From the NCBI RefSeq assembly GCF_030272615.1, contig NC_081415.1, forward strand, positions 376,851,392 to 376,915,391: a DNA stretch of 64,000 bases. Reading direction: 5' to 3'. The DNA is from Cryptomeria japonica (taxonomy: Eukaryota; Streptophyta; Pinopsida; Cupressales; Cupressaceae). The position numbers were made by a program, and so were the translations under genes. The notes beneath the pieces were generated by a model. The model had not been told where the DNA came from, made no database searches, and saw only the letters and a list, made by a program, of their open reading frames with translations. This document shows, in pieces, positions 1 through 12,000 of the stretch; position 1 is the first letter of the stretch; each line of letters begins with the position of its first letter.

Positions 1-774
1 ATATGGTAAAAATATGATGATGAAAACCTATTTTAAAACCCTAAAGATCCAACCACAAACAATCTAAGTCCTAAAATGAAATATCCACCATACACCAATA
101 GAGATACCTAAGATCATGCAAATCGCAAAATAAACAATATTACCATTCACATGTCAAGTAGGGTTTCAATCTCCATTGTCTCCTATCTCCATTGATCTTG
201 TTTATTATATTTTCTCTCATATTTTATATGTGCACAAGAGCTCAATAAAGAACAGATTGTGGTTGATAGCTTGACTGCAAGAAGGCTTGATTGCATAAGG
301 TTAATTAGACGCATCAATTAGGGTTGATAATGAAGGAGAGTATCCTCTTATATAGAAGACGCTTTAGGAAATGGAAGGATAAGATTAAGAGGTGTAAAGG
401 TAAATGGTTGGCTAGGATAAGAGGGTAGGTAGAGGAAATAACTAATTGATGAGAGGGTAGGTAGTGTAGGAATTAAGAGATAAGTGACATGTGTCATAGA
501 GGAAAAATTTAATGAATTAATTAAATAAATGAAGATTTATTTAATTAATAGAAGAAGGGGAATAATTAAATAAATAAAAGTATTTATTTAATTTGGGAGA
601 AGGGTTATTTAAAATAAATAAAAATATTTATTTAAATTAGGAAAGGCTTAGAAGAGGCTAAATGAATTAATTAAATAAATAAAGATTTATTTAATTAATA
701 GAAGACTTAGGATAAAATACTTAAATAAATAAAAATATTTATTTAATTAAGCAAAACAATTTTAGGTGTTTACA
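1..774 (+). repeat. LTR-like 3' segment with AT-rich palindromic tail
   Basis: The segment has a TATA-like motif (CTTATATAG, about 350). From about 500 it has an AT-rich tail made of repeated AATGAATTAATTAAATAAAT and AAATAAATA-n-TATTTATTT hairpin motifs, and it ends ...GTGTTTACA at 774. The next bases contain TGGTATC (778-784), which matches only the first seven positions of a tRNA-iMet primer-binding site. I infer the 3' part of a plus-strand LTR whose start lies outside the window. Similar AT-rich tails ending in GTCTACA occur at 56.1-56.4 and 60.4-60.8 kb. No second LTR was found to confirm it. Confidence 0.4.
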
Positions 775-1735
775 GGATGGTATCTTCGTGCATTCAAGTG
801 ATTTACGGGGACTTGATTGGCATATACAAAACATGGGCCAGACAACATATACCAACATACTCAAAGTGAATGCAATACTTGTTGGATCAAACATGAGAAA
901 CCATCAAACGCATCATATGACAAAAACTATGCCCCAATGTACACCAACCCAAACATACCAAGATATAGAAAGATCAAGGCAGCTATGAATAGGTATAGTC
1001 GTAGGACAAAAAAATAAAATTCAAGTGAAAAGATAATTTAAGAAAATGACTCGTTTGGCCAACAAACATCTCTTTCCAAGAGTAGGACATGGATTTGGAT
1101 ACTATTGCTAGTCATGGGAAAGTTCATTCCAATGGGCATGATGATGGAATAGATCAATGGGAGGCAATATATTAAGCTGACTGGGAGGGATGCTAGTCAA
1201 GAGGATCTTTGATTGGATTTGGTTAAGACATTGTGTATGGGTGTTTGGATTGCATGCAAATCTAGGTAATATCAGATGGATGGGAAAGCTCGGTGTACTA
1301 GGAGGAATCTAAGTTTGATGGGGATATCCTTATTCACAACAGTGGATTAGTTCATCATTTCATATGACAGGAGGCAGTGAGGGTATGGATGTGGTGTGTG
1401 TTGAAAGTGTGTCACTTAGGGCAAAGAGTGCCTACACAAATTGGGTAGGACTAGAGTTTCTATGGAAGTGTGGATGATTGGATGAAATGGAATGAATGGG
1501 TGAGCGAGGATGTGATAAGTGTTTGAATAGATAGTGGATTCGATTTAATTTACCTTGATGCCTAAAAAATAGGTTTCACCAAGGTACATTCCCAAAGCAC
1601 CATATAGTGGATTTCATCGATGGACAAAATGATTTTTCTTAATTTTTTTGCATTTTTTTATATTTTTATGCTTTTTTTTTTGTATTTTTACGATTTTTTT
1701 TATTTTTTTTAATTTTAAATTTAGGATTCCCTCAA
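775..1735. other. Non-coding, degenerate; no gene supported
   Basis: Two overlapping ~66-codon frames at 788-1017 have no recognisable motif. The remainder has no open frame of note. Positions 1630-1720 are a T-rich stretch (A-rich on the minus strand) just beyond the end of the minus-strand gypsy integrase. It may be the 3' untranslated part of that element or the decayed interior of the LTR element suggested to the left. Confidence 0.5.
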
Positions 1736-1739
1736 GACT

Positions 1740-2960
1740 TAAGCATGTAATTTCTTCATATGGATGGTACTCATTGGTTCATCCAATGATTCTCCTTCAG
1801 GTGTAGCCAACTAATATGATCCAGAGTCATATTTAGTTGTGATAACATAGGGTCTGAGCCAATTAGGCTCAAACTTGCCTTTCATTTCTCGATCTTGGAG
1901 GTTTCTCTTATTTTACTTAAGGATAAGATCATCGACTTCAAATTCTCACGCCTTGAATTTCTTGTTGTAACTAAGTCTAAGAAGGTTCTGATAAACCCTG
2001 AGGTGATTCAAAGCATTGAGGCGTTTCTCATCAAGGCTCATTTCCAGTTCAGGAAGTCTTGCTACTCTATATTATTCATCAAGAAGAATGTTCTGCAATG
2101 ATATCCTTGGAAAGGGAAGCTCTATCTCAAGTGGAAGGATAACTTCAAAACCAAATACAAGTGAATATGGAGTGGCATCGATGGGTGTGCGAATGTCGGT
2201 GCGATAGGCCCAAGAAAAAGAGGTGAATCTGTAAGTGACAATCATGGCCAGCTTCATTGACTATCTTTTTCAAGATTTTGATAAGGGTATTATTTGAAGC
2301 CTCGTCTTGACCATTGCCTTGTGGATAATATGGGGTGGAGAGGCGACGTTGGATATTGAATTTATGACACAGCTCTTTGACATGCTACTTTTTGAAAGGT
2401 CTTCCATTATCAATGATAATGGCCTTTGTAATTCCATACCAACAAATGAGGTACTTCAAGATAAACTTTGTTATTTGGGTGCTAGTACTATAAGTAAGCA
2501 AAATTGCTTCCACCCACTTAGTGAAATATTCAGTTTCATTGATGATGAATTTGTGGTTGTTGGTGGAAGTGGGATGGATTTTTCCAATGAGATTAAGACC
2601 CCACTGAGAAAAGGGCCAAGGTGTGATGAATGATTGTAATGCTTGAGATGGTGCATGTATCTTGTCACCATGTTTCTGATAGGGTATGCATTTCTTGACA
2701 TAATGATAGGCCTCTTTTTCCATAGTAGGCTAATAGTAACCCATTCTCATGAAATTTTTAGCCAATGTGAGGCCACTTGAGTGTGCTCCGCATATACCTT
2801 CGTGTACTTTTCACAGTGCTCATTCAGCTTCTTCATTTTCTAAACACCTTAGGAGGGTTCCATCGAAGTGTCTTTGAAATAGGGTTTCTCCAAGGATTGT
2901 GTAGTGAGAGGATTGATGGATGAATGTTTGCTACTAGGTTTTAATGAAATGAGGGAGGAT
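1740..2960 (-). pseudogene. Gypsy integrase region (broken)
   Basis: The frame at 2385-2723 reads the zinc-knuckle end (...HYVKKCIPYQKHGD), the QWGLNLIGKI start of the catalytic core, and ends at an IIIDNGRPF-like stretch that corresponds to the second catalytic Asp (TDNG in intact copies). The frame at 2072-2257 gives the later core: a RTDIRTPIDATPYSLVFGFE stretch. Below 2072 the C-terminal tail can be followed to about 1740 without a long frame. An intact protein would insert element cDNA into chromosomes. This copy is disrupted by stops and shifts. No chromodomain was recognised. Confidence 0.8.
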
Positions 2961-3029
2961 GGTTTGATTGTTCACATAGGTGTATGTGTCTTGATATCAG
3001 GGAGAATTGGGACCAGCAAGTTCGCAGAT

Positions 3030-3900
3030 CATTTCATATTCCAACATATCATCTGTGGGCACAAGAGATGTTAAACCAGGAATTCGCATTTGGTATTGTT
3101 CTCTGGCATTTGTAACAAGGATCCAATGGTAGCCATGGCGTCTGTAGCTTAGTTTGTTTCTTGGGGTATCTATTCAAACTGGATTGAAGTGAAATGTTGT
3201 TTAAGGTTTTCAGCCATGCGACAATATGGGAGCAACTTGTCATCTTTCATCTGATACTCATCATTGACCTACTAAATCACTAACTGAGAGTCTCCATAGA
3301 TAGATAAGTCTGTGATTTTCCATGTGAAAACCATGCAAAGTCCTATGATGAGGGCCTCGTACTCAAAGATATTGTTGGTGCATGGGAAATCCAATATATA
3401 GGACTTGGGAATGTAGTCTCCATTTGGGGTTACAAACAAGATGTCTGCACCTAATCTTTGTTGTGTGTAGGATTCATCAAAATATAGCTTCTAGGGAGTG
3501 GTCTATGCAACTGTCATTATGGTATCATCAAGGAAGTCTGTGATGAGAGGATGGTCTGCTTCAATAGGTTCTTCTGCTAACTAATTTGCGATGACTTGTC
3601 CCTTAATTGCTTTTTTATCTATGTACTCAATGTCAAACTCAATGAGTATCATAACCCATTTTGCCATTCTACTTGTAAGAGAAGCCTTTGATAGGAAGTA
3701 CTTTAAGGGGTCAATTTTGCAAATGAGCTTTGGTCTTTTGATTGAGCATATAGTGTCTAATCTTCTATGTGCTAAAAACTAAGACAGGGCAATCTCATTC
3801 AATTGATGTGTAGTTCATCTCACAACTGACTAGGGTGTGGCTTATATAATAGACCGCATGTTCTTTACTTTGATAATCTTCTTGTGCTAAGAGTGCCCCT
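3030..3900 (-). pseudogene. Gypsy RNase H region, archaeal-like type (broken)
   Basis: Minus-strand translation around 3060-3320 shows GDSQLVI, a long basic helix region, and a segment ending FEQIP....ATDAMATIGSLLQMP. These are hallmarks of the extra (archaeal-type) RNase H half found in Tat-lineage gypsy pol. No uninterrupted frame longer than ~65 codons remains. It lies between RT (above 4026) and integrase (below 2960), the expected position. Assignment to the Tat lineage is inference from this segment and from the DGG-type protease block at 22.5 kb. Confidence 0.6.
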
Positions 3901-4025
3901 AGTATGATTGTTGTTGTTGATATGTACAGGAGGAGTTGTCTATCTAGAATAGGAGGCATGAGGACTGGTGGAGAAGCGAGATATTTTTTTACTATATCAA
4001 ATTCTTTTTGGCATAAACAATCCCA

Positions 4026-5336
4026 CTAAAATCTAGTTTCCTTGCAAAGTAAGTGAAAAAATGGGTGGCATTTGTCAACAAGTTGGTAGATGAATCGCCG
4101 AATAGATTGAAGTCTACCTTGTAGACTACGTAGCTGCTTGAGAGTCTTGGGAGGAGACATTTCCATGATGGCCTTCACTTTTTCAAGATCTACTTCAATG
4201 CCGCATCTGGACACAATGAAACCAAGGAATTTTCGGGAAGTAACCCCAAAGACACACTTCTTAGGGTCTAATCTTAGTTTGTACTTTTCAAGGTGCTCAA
4301 ATATTTGTGTCAATACTGCAATGTGTCCTCTTGTCTTGGATTTTCCAAGGAGATCATCAACATAGTCCTCCATAATGTCATGTGGGAGGTCATGGAAGAT
4401 TATTGTCATAGCCATCTAATAGGTTGCACCAGTATTATTCAACCCAAAAAGCATCACTTGGTAACAAAAGGTACCCCATGGAGAAGTAAAGGCAGTTTTA
4501 TGTTGGTCTTGAACCGTGAACTTGATCTGGTTGTATCCTAAAAATCCATCCATTAAGGAGAGCATCTCATGTCCTATTGTGAGATCAACTATTATGTTAA
4601 TGTTTGGCAAAGGAAACTAATCCTTAGGACATTCCTTATTGAGGTCTCTAAAATCATTGAATATGTGGATGCCCCCAGTCAGCTTGCCAACTGGTACTAT
4701 GTTTGAGACCCATTGTGGATAATCAATAGGACACATGAATACTACATCTAGCATTTTCTTCATCTATGCTCTGACCAATAGAGTGATTTGAGAATGAATC
4801 TTTTGTAACTTGTGCTTAACAAGTTTGGCATCTAGATGAACAAGGTGATGGACTACTAGCTCTAGGTCTAATCATGGCATGTCTGCATAAGACCAAGTGA
4901 AGTTCTACTTTGTTCTTTGAAGAAAGGCTATGGTGTTTTGTCTCTCTTGATTGTTCAGTGTTTTCGCCATGAATGTGTTCTTGGGATTTTTAGGAGTAAA
5001 AAGGTTGACTTCTTCAGTGTCTTCAATCAACATGGATGATGTGTCAGGAGGAAGTACCATGAGTGGCAAGTCAATTCCCTCATCCTCTAGCGCCTTTTGT
5101 AGGTTTTCACTAGAGGATATACCTTTTTTAACTTTTTTGTGGTCCAAAGGTACCTCATGAAGGGTTTCACCAAGGGACTCTTGATTTTTCTCTTTATTAT
5201 CACTTTTATGACTAAAGGAGTTGACTTGACTATCAAAGTATGCATTTGGATATAGGTGTGTGCCGCAAACCTTAGTGTGGTCTTCTAGGTTTTGCATCTC
5301 TAAAAGTGCTAATATGGCATCATCATCTGTGCATAA
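4026..5336 (-). pseudogene. Gypsy reverse transcriptase region (broken)
   Basis: On the minus strand the region reads a charged linker (about 4905-5336), then RT fingers and palm. Visible motifs are a DFRDLNKECPKD stretch near 4620-4680, MLFGLNNTGATY at the end of the 4416-4610 frame, and the catalytic YVDD motif (residues 18-21 of the frame starting at 4415). After it come the conserved DPKKCVFGV and LGFIVSRCGIEVD elements of gypsy RTs, then the RT-RNase H connection near 4030. These identify a polymerase that would copy element RNA into cDNA. Stops and frame changes (for example near 4416-4420 and 4610-4620) make it non-functional. The domain assignment is secure; the exact limits are approximate. 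Confidence 0.85.
5332..5336 (+). repeat. Target-site duplication CATAA (left copy)
   Basis: This 5-bp direct repeat flanks the 16-kb LTR element; its partner is at 21455-21459. The length fits an LTR-retrotransposon integrase. The sequence outside both copies is gypsy pol in the same (minus) orientation. Confidence 0.9.
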
Positions 5337-6178
5337 TGTTGGCATTGTACACTCACATGAGAATGGTTGATGTTGTCATTGATGGCAACCAACTGGTAAC
5401 AGGATTCTACAGGTTCATCGGCAATGCAAACATCATCTACCGGCACCAACAGGCACAACAAGTTCATTCATCAGCATCTAGCTTACACTGGCTTTGAAGC
5501 ATACCAGCACTCAGGTCGACATGAGACAAGTTTTGTAATGTAATTAATTATTTGTAAGCTGACATGATGTATTGTAAAGACTCGTATATGTATGAGATCT
5601 TTTTTGAGATATGATAGATAGAGAGGCGATTATGTAATAGATCATAGAAGATAGCGAAAGGATTTTGTAACATGTGAAGATAGGTTATGTAAGCAAATAT
5701 CATTCACCAGCAAGGTTTTTGGTTATGGTTTCTGACTGAGCTTAAACCAGTACTGAATCAAGCATTGCAGATGCTACTTTGAGTAGTACATTGTCTTGAA
5801 TTTAATTATCCATTTTGTAGTCAATGAGACTCTTTCATTAAGCAATGAGCTCTAGGCTGTTGACCTTCCTGCATGTGCAGACCCCTATTGTAAGTAATAT
5901 TTATTCATATTGGCCAATGATTAAATATTGTGGGTCACAAATCCCACCAAGGTTTTTCCCTTATCGGGTTTCCTCGCCAAAACATCTTGTGTTATGGTGT
6001 GCATTTATGTTTTCTATGTTATTTCTCTTTACTACATTATTACTTATTTACCGGTACATTAATTTGGGCTGCAAAAATATAAATAAGTTCAAATATTCCA
6101 TTAACCGATAAGACATTGATTCACCACCCCCCCCCCTCCCCACTCTCAGTGTCTTTGGGACTATCATTGCATCTAACA
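5337..6178 (+). repeat. 5' LTR of the 16-kb element
   Basis: This is an 842-bp repeat starting TGTTGG and ending TAACA; a tRNA-iMet-type primer site begins two bases later. It aligns along its whole length with 20590-21454. Differences cluster at CpG sites: CCGG in one copy often reads CCAG, CTGG or CCAA in the other, which is the pattern of methyl-cytosine decay. A TATA-like stretch (GTATATGTATG) lies near 5585. A C-rich run precedes the CTCTCAGTGTCT end motif. It shares the GAGCTCTAGGCTGTTG block and the 'CCCACCA...TTTTTCCC.TTA' block with the copia LTRs in this window. Confidence 0.92.
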
Positions 6179-6180
6179 AT

Positions 6181-6192
6181 TGGTATCAGAGC
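6181..6192 (+). other. Primer-binding site, tRNA-iMet type
   Basis: TGGTATCAGAGC lies two bases after the end of the 5' LTR. It is complementary to the 3' end of plant initiator tRNA-Met, the usual primer for copia and many other plant LTR elements. Confidence 0.9.
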
Positions 6193-6248
6193 GTGGTCCT
6201 CTATTTGCAAAGCCTAACGGCTTGAGGAAGATTCTGAAACCGGTACCG

Positions 6249-7160
6249 ATGGAGAGTTTGAGAAAACAGTTGGAAGGAGCTCTTGAAGATTTTGATGCAG
6301 ACAAACTGAAGGATATGAAACTTGAAGATGATCTGAGGATTGCCCAGGAATTCATTAAAGGACTTCATGAGAACTTGGTTATAGCATAAAACAAGAGGAA
6401 GGAACTTCATGAGCAAATGCATAAACATGATGATGAAAAGGAAACTCTTAGGGATATTGCAGAGAAGGAAAGACAAGAGAACAGTAACATGAGGAATGAA
6501 ATGCAAGATTTAACCATGAGGCTATGTAAGGATACTGAAGATAGGAAGAAGAATGAAGAAGACTTGACTAGGAGACTTAATGATGGAGGTAATGAAAATC
6601 TGAGACTTTGTCATGAAAATGATATGCTAAAGATATATCTGATTCACATGCAACATGATAAAGAGGATCTTAGGAGACAAGTTGACATTCTGGAAAATGA
6701 GTTGGTCACTGCAAATGAACACAAAGACAAATTCAAGAAAAGTTCAGAAAGGCTTGATGACATGTTAAAAAGACAGAAACCTAATGGAGATACAATTGGA
6801 CTTAGATTTGAACACGGAGAAAGTTTTGGGACTGCAAACAATCAAGATCACAACAAACCGGTAAGACAACCTAATGCTTATAAATTTAATGGGAAATGTT
6901 TTAATTGCAACAAATTTGGTCATAGAGAAAATCAGTGCAGATTTAGAAATCATCAGAATACAAATTTACCCACCGGTCAATGTTCCAAATGCAATAAAAT
7001 TGGTCATAACTCAAAAAATTGCAGAATGAATATTAAATGCTATGTTTGTGGTAGATTTGGACATTTATCTAACCAATGCAGAACACAAACTAATCAAGGA
7101 TATGGAAAAGCTATTCAGAGGAATAATGTAACTTGTTATTCATCTAACAAGATTGGACAA
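6249..7160 (+). pseudogene. Gag-like zinc-knuckle protein, split by LINE
   Basis: From ATG 6249 one frame runs through an alpha-helical, charge-rich (coiled-coil) part to three CCHC knuckles (CFNCNKFGHRENQC, CSKCNKIGHNSKNC, CYVCGRFGHLSNQC, about 6898-7085). A fourth knuckle, CYSSNKIG..., starts near 7131. The single in-frame stop, TAA at 6387-6389, sits where a glutamine codon would fit by one C-to-T change. Translation into the LINE at 7160 is artefactual; the frame resumes after 16613 and finishes the fourth knuckle (GHIEIC) before a stop near 16700. Nucleic-acid binding in a virus-like particle is the family role. The N-terminus shows no clear match to the copia gag at 29125. Confidence 0.8.
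7146..7159 (+). repeat. LINE target-site duplication (left copy)
   Basis: AACAAGATTGGACA (14 bp) recurs exactly at 16600-16613, directly after the A-rich 3' end of the LINE. Length and position fit L1-type target-primed insertion. Confidence 0.92.
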
Positions 7161-7188
7161 AAACCCTTTAACAAGCAAGAATCAAAGA

Positions 7189-8887
7189 ATGAGCAGGGAG
7201 GAGAAGGGGAGCGGTCGGGCCCAAAATTCAATTTTTTTGGGCGGGAGTTCTAGTTCGGCATTGGGACAGTATGCTGCAGGAGATTTAGAGAGTCTTATGG
7301 AAGGACGGAGCTCTAGTGGCAAAGATCCCAATGCTCCTTTGGATTTGGGGGACCTAGGGGGAGGTCCAAGACCACGTGAGAAGTAGATTGCAGGAGGTAG
7401 TGGGAATGGTCAGGTTCAAATTTCAAATTTGGGAGGCGTAAAACCAGAAGTGACTCTAGGATAGCAAATGGCAAGTGGTTCGGAGGATACTGTGGAAGGA
7501 ATAGGTTCTTCTGGGAAGGATCTCGAGAACCCACTGAGCTTAGAGGGTCTTAAGGGGGGACCCAGATCGAATGGACACATTGGCAAGTTGTCCTCTCTAT
7601 TTGGGGTCAAACCTAAAGGTAAGTCGTCCTTGCCCCCGGTCAAAAATACCTTGAATACATCTCAGGGAAATTTCACCATTTTTGTTCTAGACCAAATCAT
7701 AGATCATAATATTGCTAGAATGGAAAATACTTTGATTGGTAAATTTTATGGGACGAGACCGAATATTGAGGTAGTTCGTGGGTTTGTTAAGAGGAAGTGG
7801 AGTTTGAAAGGTCAGGTAGATGTGGTCGCTATGAACAAAGGATGCATGTCCTTCTCTTTCTCTTGTGAGGAGGACCGCAGAAACATCCTCTGCACTAGTT
7901 CCTGGGTGATAGGAAAATATATAATGTACATCCAAAAGTGGTACCCTAATGTGGGCAGAGAGAAAAAAAAATTTAGCCCAAGTTCATGTTTGGATAGAGC
8001 TACCTAGGCTCCCAATGGAATATTGGGAGGAAGATGTGCTTGCAGGAATAGCCAATGCCTTTGGGGAGCTGATTGTTATTGATCCAATCATGACATCTAG
8101 AAGAAGGCATATTTATGCCAAGATATGTGTAGGAGTTGGGCCCAAAACAGATATGCCACAAGAGATACAGATTGAATCTAAACTTGGGAAATGGAAGCAA
8201 AATATTATTTATGAAACAATCCCTTTTGCTTGCTTTCATTGTAAGAAAGTTGGGCATTGGGCTAAAAAATGTCCTAGTAATGTGGTCAAACCTCATTCCC
8301 AACCTATAGTGTGGAAAAAAGTAGATGGCTCTTTGAAAGCTTCGGAATCTAATAATCAAGATCAGGAAAAATAGTCCCAGGTTGGCAGGACAGAGGAAGA
8401 AATCATCAAAGAGCTGGGAAATGAATTGAAGAAAGAAATCAATGAAAAAATAGCTCATCAGGAGAAGGAGCAGAATGGCAAGGATTCAGATTATGGAGAA
8501 AGAAAAGCACAAGTTAGCAGCCAAAATGAGGAAACGGGAGAGGAGAAGATAGGGCAAAACTCAAATAATGATGAGAATAATGGAGATAATCAATCCAAAG
8601 ACAATAAAAAGGAAGGAGACAATTTCAACTTAGTTTCTAATTCTCCTGAATTAGAAAAAGAAATAGACTGGATCCATGATGCTCAACCTGATAACATTCT
8701 GGATCAAGGGATGTCGGAGATCTCATTAGCCTCTCTAGCTAAGGTGAAGCTGACTTTTCCAGAGGACAAAGAGCCAAAATGGGGAGATGAGGAAGACATC
8801 AAAAAGGCACTAGGAAAGAGTGAGTCTAAACAGGAGGAAGAAGAAACAGTGGAGGATAAAAGAAAGATCAAGAAAAAAAAAGAATAA
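7189..8887 (+). pseudogene. LINE ORF1: DUF4283-like, zinc-knuckle RNA-binding protein
   Basis: The start is the ATG at 7189, the first in the frame after the LINE 5' end. A Gly/Ser-rich N-terminus (about 7189-7640) precedes a domain with QGNFTIFVLDQII...NIARMENTLIGKF and later SWVIGKYIMYIQKWYPN. That is the arrangement of plant LINE DUF4283 proteins. It is followed by a PRLPMEYW segment and one CCHC knuckle, CFHCKKVGHWAKKC, near 8237-8278. The tail is acidic and lysine-rich and ends at 8885-8887. In-frame stops lie at 7384, 7462 and 8372, and there is a frameshift in the A-run near 7963-7971. The expected role is binding LINE RNA in the ribonucleoprotein. Confidence 0.82.
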
Positions 8888-9067
8888 TAGCAATATCAAT
8901 AACAGCACATCAACTAGAAATACCATAAGCATGCTTGGGGATGTAGAGGCGCAGCATACCTCTCCGGGAAGATATTCAAATGCAAAGAAGAGGACAATGG
9001 AAACAAGCAAGAACATTGTAGATGGGACTCAAAGAACCATCTTTGAGGCAGGTATTTCCAAAAAACC

Positions 9068-12000
9068 ATGAAGATCATCTCTTGGAATATTCAAGGATTG
9101 AATAATCCTCACAAACATGATTTAATAAAAAGTATGATTAGAGACAAAAACCCAGATATTTTTTGATTCAAGAAGCCAAGATGTCTAAAGATAAGGTAGA
9201 GGGTCTGAAGATGTTCAATAATGGAGGAATTAGTGGTGGTAGTTCAGAAGGTGCCTTGGGAGGTATTGTTACTTTCTGGAACAAAAATAATGTTGAAGGA
9301 GAAGTGTTGATTCAAGACAACAATCTAGCCTGTATCAGATTTAAGCATCTGAAAGATAGCACTTCATGGGTCTTAACTAATTTGTATGCTCCTAACACTA
9401 AGACTAGTAGAAGTGATTTTTGGAATAAACTTACTTTATTAAGAAGTAGGTTTGCTAAAGATAGCTGGGTGATTTTGGGGGACTTCAATACCCCTCTGAA
9501 GGAAAATGAGAAAAAGGGAGGGAGCCAAACTAATCTAGATAGTAGATTGGACTTAATGGACTTTATCAATAATAATGCTCTCCATGACCTAGAGTTTCAA
9601 GGAGTTAAATTTACCTGGACTAATAGAAGGAGCGGTGAGGATTTAATCCAGGTTAGACTTGATAGAGCTCTTATCTCCCTAGATTGGTTTAATTTTTACT
9701 TTTGTTCTTTATCTGCTCATATAAGGGCAGGATCGGATCACTATCCTATATCCTTTATGGCAGAGGCTAATAATAGAAGAAGACATTTCCCTTATAGATT
9801 TGAGAGAATGTGGACTAAACACCCAGATATGGAAAGCAAGATCAAGGAATGGTGGCAGGTCAATATAAAAGGGAATGCCATGTATAAAGTGGTCAAAAAG
9901 TTGAAGTTTGTTAAAGAAAATGTCAAGAGGTGGAATAAGGAATGCTTTGGTAATATCTTCACCTCGAAAGCTACAATTCTCTCAGAACTAAAAGATATTC
10001 AGGATGAGATTCAAAATAATGGATATACTAATACTTCAAGAGATGTCGAAGATGTAATCCTAATGAAATATCATGACATAATAGCAAAAGAAGAAACTTT
10101 CTGGAAACAAAGGTCAAGAAATGTATGGTTGAAGGAAGGGGACAGAAACACTAAATACTTCCATATGTCCACCCTAAAGCATAAGGCCATCAACAAAATA
10201 TCTCAAATTAAAATGAATGGTAGAAGAGTTGAAGAGGAAGAATCTATGAGTAGGGCTGCAGTGGAGTTCTTCTCCAATCTACTTGCTAAGGATCAGAATT
10301 TGGATAAGAAGGCCCAAAAGAACCTTCTGGATTGTATCCCTACTATCCTGGAAGATTATCAAAATTCTCACCTGATTACTATCCCTTCCAATGATGAGAT
10401 TCTAAAAGCTATCAATTCCTTTGAAGGCAATAAGGCGCTAGGCCCGGATGGCTTTCCCATGTTCTTTTTTCAAATGTATTGGCATATTATTGGAGATGAT
10501 GTGTCGAGAGCTGTGAAAGAGTTTTTTGGTGCTAGAATAATTTTGAAAGAGATAAATGGCACTTTTCTTGCTCTTATTCCCAAAAAGATGGGAGTTGATT
10601 CCATGGATCTTTTCAGACCTATAAGTCTTTGCAACTCTCTTTACAAGATTATCTCCAAGGTCCTAATCTTGTGAATCCTGAAGTTGCTTCCTTCTATCAT
10701 TTCTCTTGAGCAAAGTGGTTTTGTCCCCGGTAGACAAATCTTGGATTTGATTATCTCAGTCCATGAAAACATTCATTCTCTGTCTAATTATAAAAAGGAA
10801 GGCTTTCTTCTGAAGCTAGACTTATCTAAAGCCTGCGATAGAGTGGATTGGGATTTAATGATGGAAGTTCTCTCAGCTTTTGGTTTTTGTTCTAGAAGTA
10901 TTAGTCCTATAAGGCAATTAGTTTCTTCGGCTTCTTTTTCTATTTTAATTAATGGATCTCCCTCCCCTTTTTTCAAGTCCTCAAGGGGACTCGGGGAGGG
11001 AGATCCCCTTTCTCCGGTTATTTTTATTATCATGGTGGAATGTCTGGGAAGAGGTATAGGGAAGTTGGTTGAGAAGGGGGAGTTTTGTGGTTTGAAACCT
11101 TCTTCAGCACATCAAGTCTATTCCCACTAGCAGTTTGTAGATGACTCTATAATTATGGGGAAGGCTACAGTGCATGATTCTAGAAGTTTAAAGAATTTTT
11201 TGGATAGTTATGGATCAGCTACTGGGCAGCTTATTAATCAGACTAAAAGTTTTATTTACTTTATCAATACTTCAGAGAGAAGAAAGATTAAAATAAGTAA
11301 TATCTTGGGATGTCAATTGGGGAGTCTTCCAACGTCCTACTTGGGGCTGCCCTTATGCCATGATCCTCTTGACACTTACTGGGGAACTTTGGTGGATAAA
11401 TACCACAAGAAGCTAGCCGGCTGGAAGGGCTCTCTTCTTAGCCAAGCTGGTAAGGTTCAATTGTTGAATTCAACTCTTCAAAGTATCCCTCTTTATGCCA
11501 TTAGCCTATTCAAGATTCCTGCCAAGTATGCGGAGGCTATTGAAAAGATCCAAAGAACTTTTTTGTGGACAGAGGTTGAGGAGAAGAAGAGAATGAATCT
11601 GATTGCGTGGGACAAGGAAGCCAATAAGAAAGGGAGGTCTGGGTCTTAGAAGAATAAGAGACATGAATGAATACCTTATGGCCAAGCAGATCTAGAGAGG
11701 GTATAAAAACTAGGGAGAATGGAAATTGATATGGGACAACAAGTATAAAAGGCAATGTCCCACACTTCAAATCTTCCTCAAAGTGGAAGATATCCCAATT
11801 GGCTCCAATGTCTGGAAAAATGTCTCTAGAACAAGAGATTTAATTGTCAGAGGTGCAAAATGGAAGATGGAGAAAGGGAACCTTATCAAATTCTGGGAAG
11901 ACTCCTAGCTGCTCGATTCCCCTTTGAGTGAAAGTCCAGAGTGGAGCATATTCTAGAACCAGTGCAAGGAAAGATATAGATCAAGGGTGGGAGATTACTG

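Larger units (their letters stand above)
1740..5336 (-). mobile_element. Ty3-gypsy pol fragment (Tat-like), block 1 of 3
   Basis: Reading the minus strand from 5336 down to about 1740 gives, in order, a linker, reverse transcriptase, an RNase H region, and integrase zinc, core and C-terminal parts. That is the gypsy (not copia) domain order. Frames are broken many times. The block stops exactly at 5336 because a 16-kb LTR retrotransposon begins at 5337. The same element resumes with protease-type sequence at 21460, next to the second copy of the CATAA target duplication. I infer one old, dead gypsy copy rather than independent fragments. Confidence 0.85.

Noticed and set aside
788-1017. Two overlapping 66-codon frames
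   Set aside because: No motif, overlapping frames, and located in a degenerate retroelement interior.
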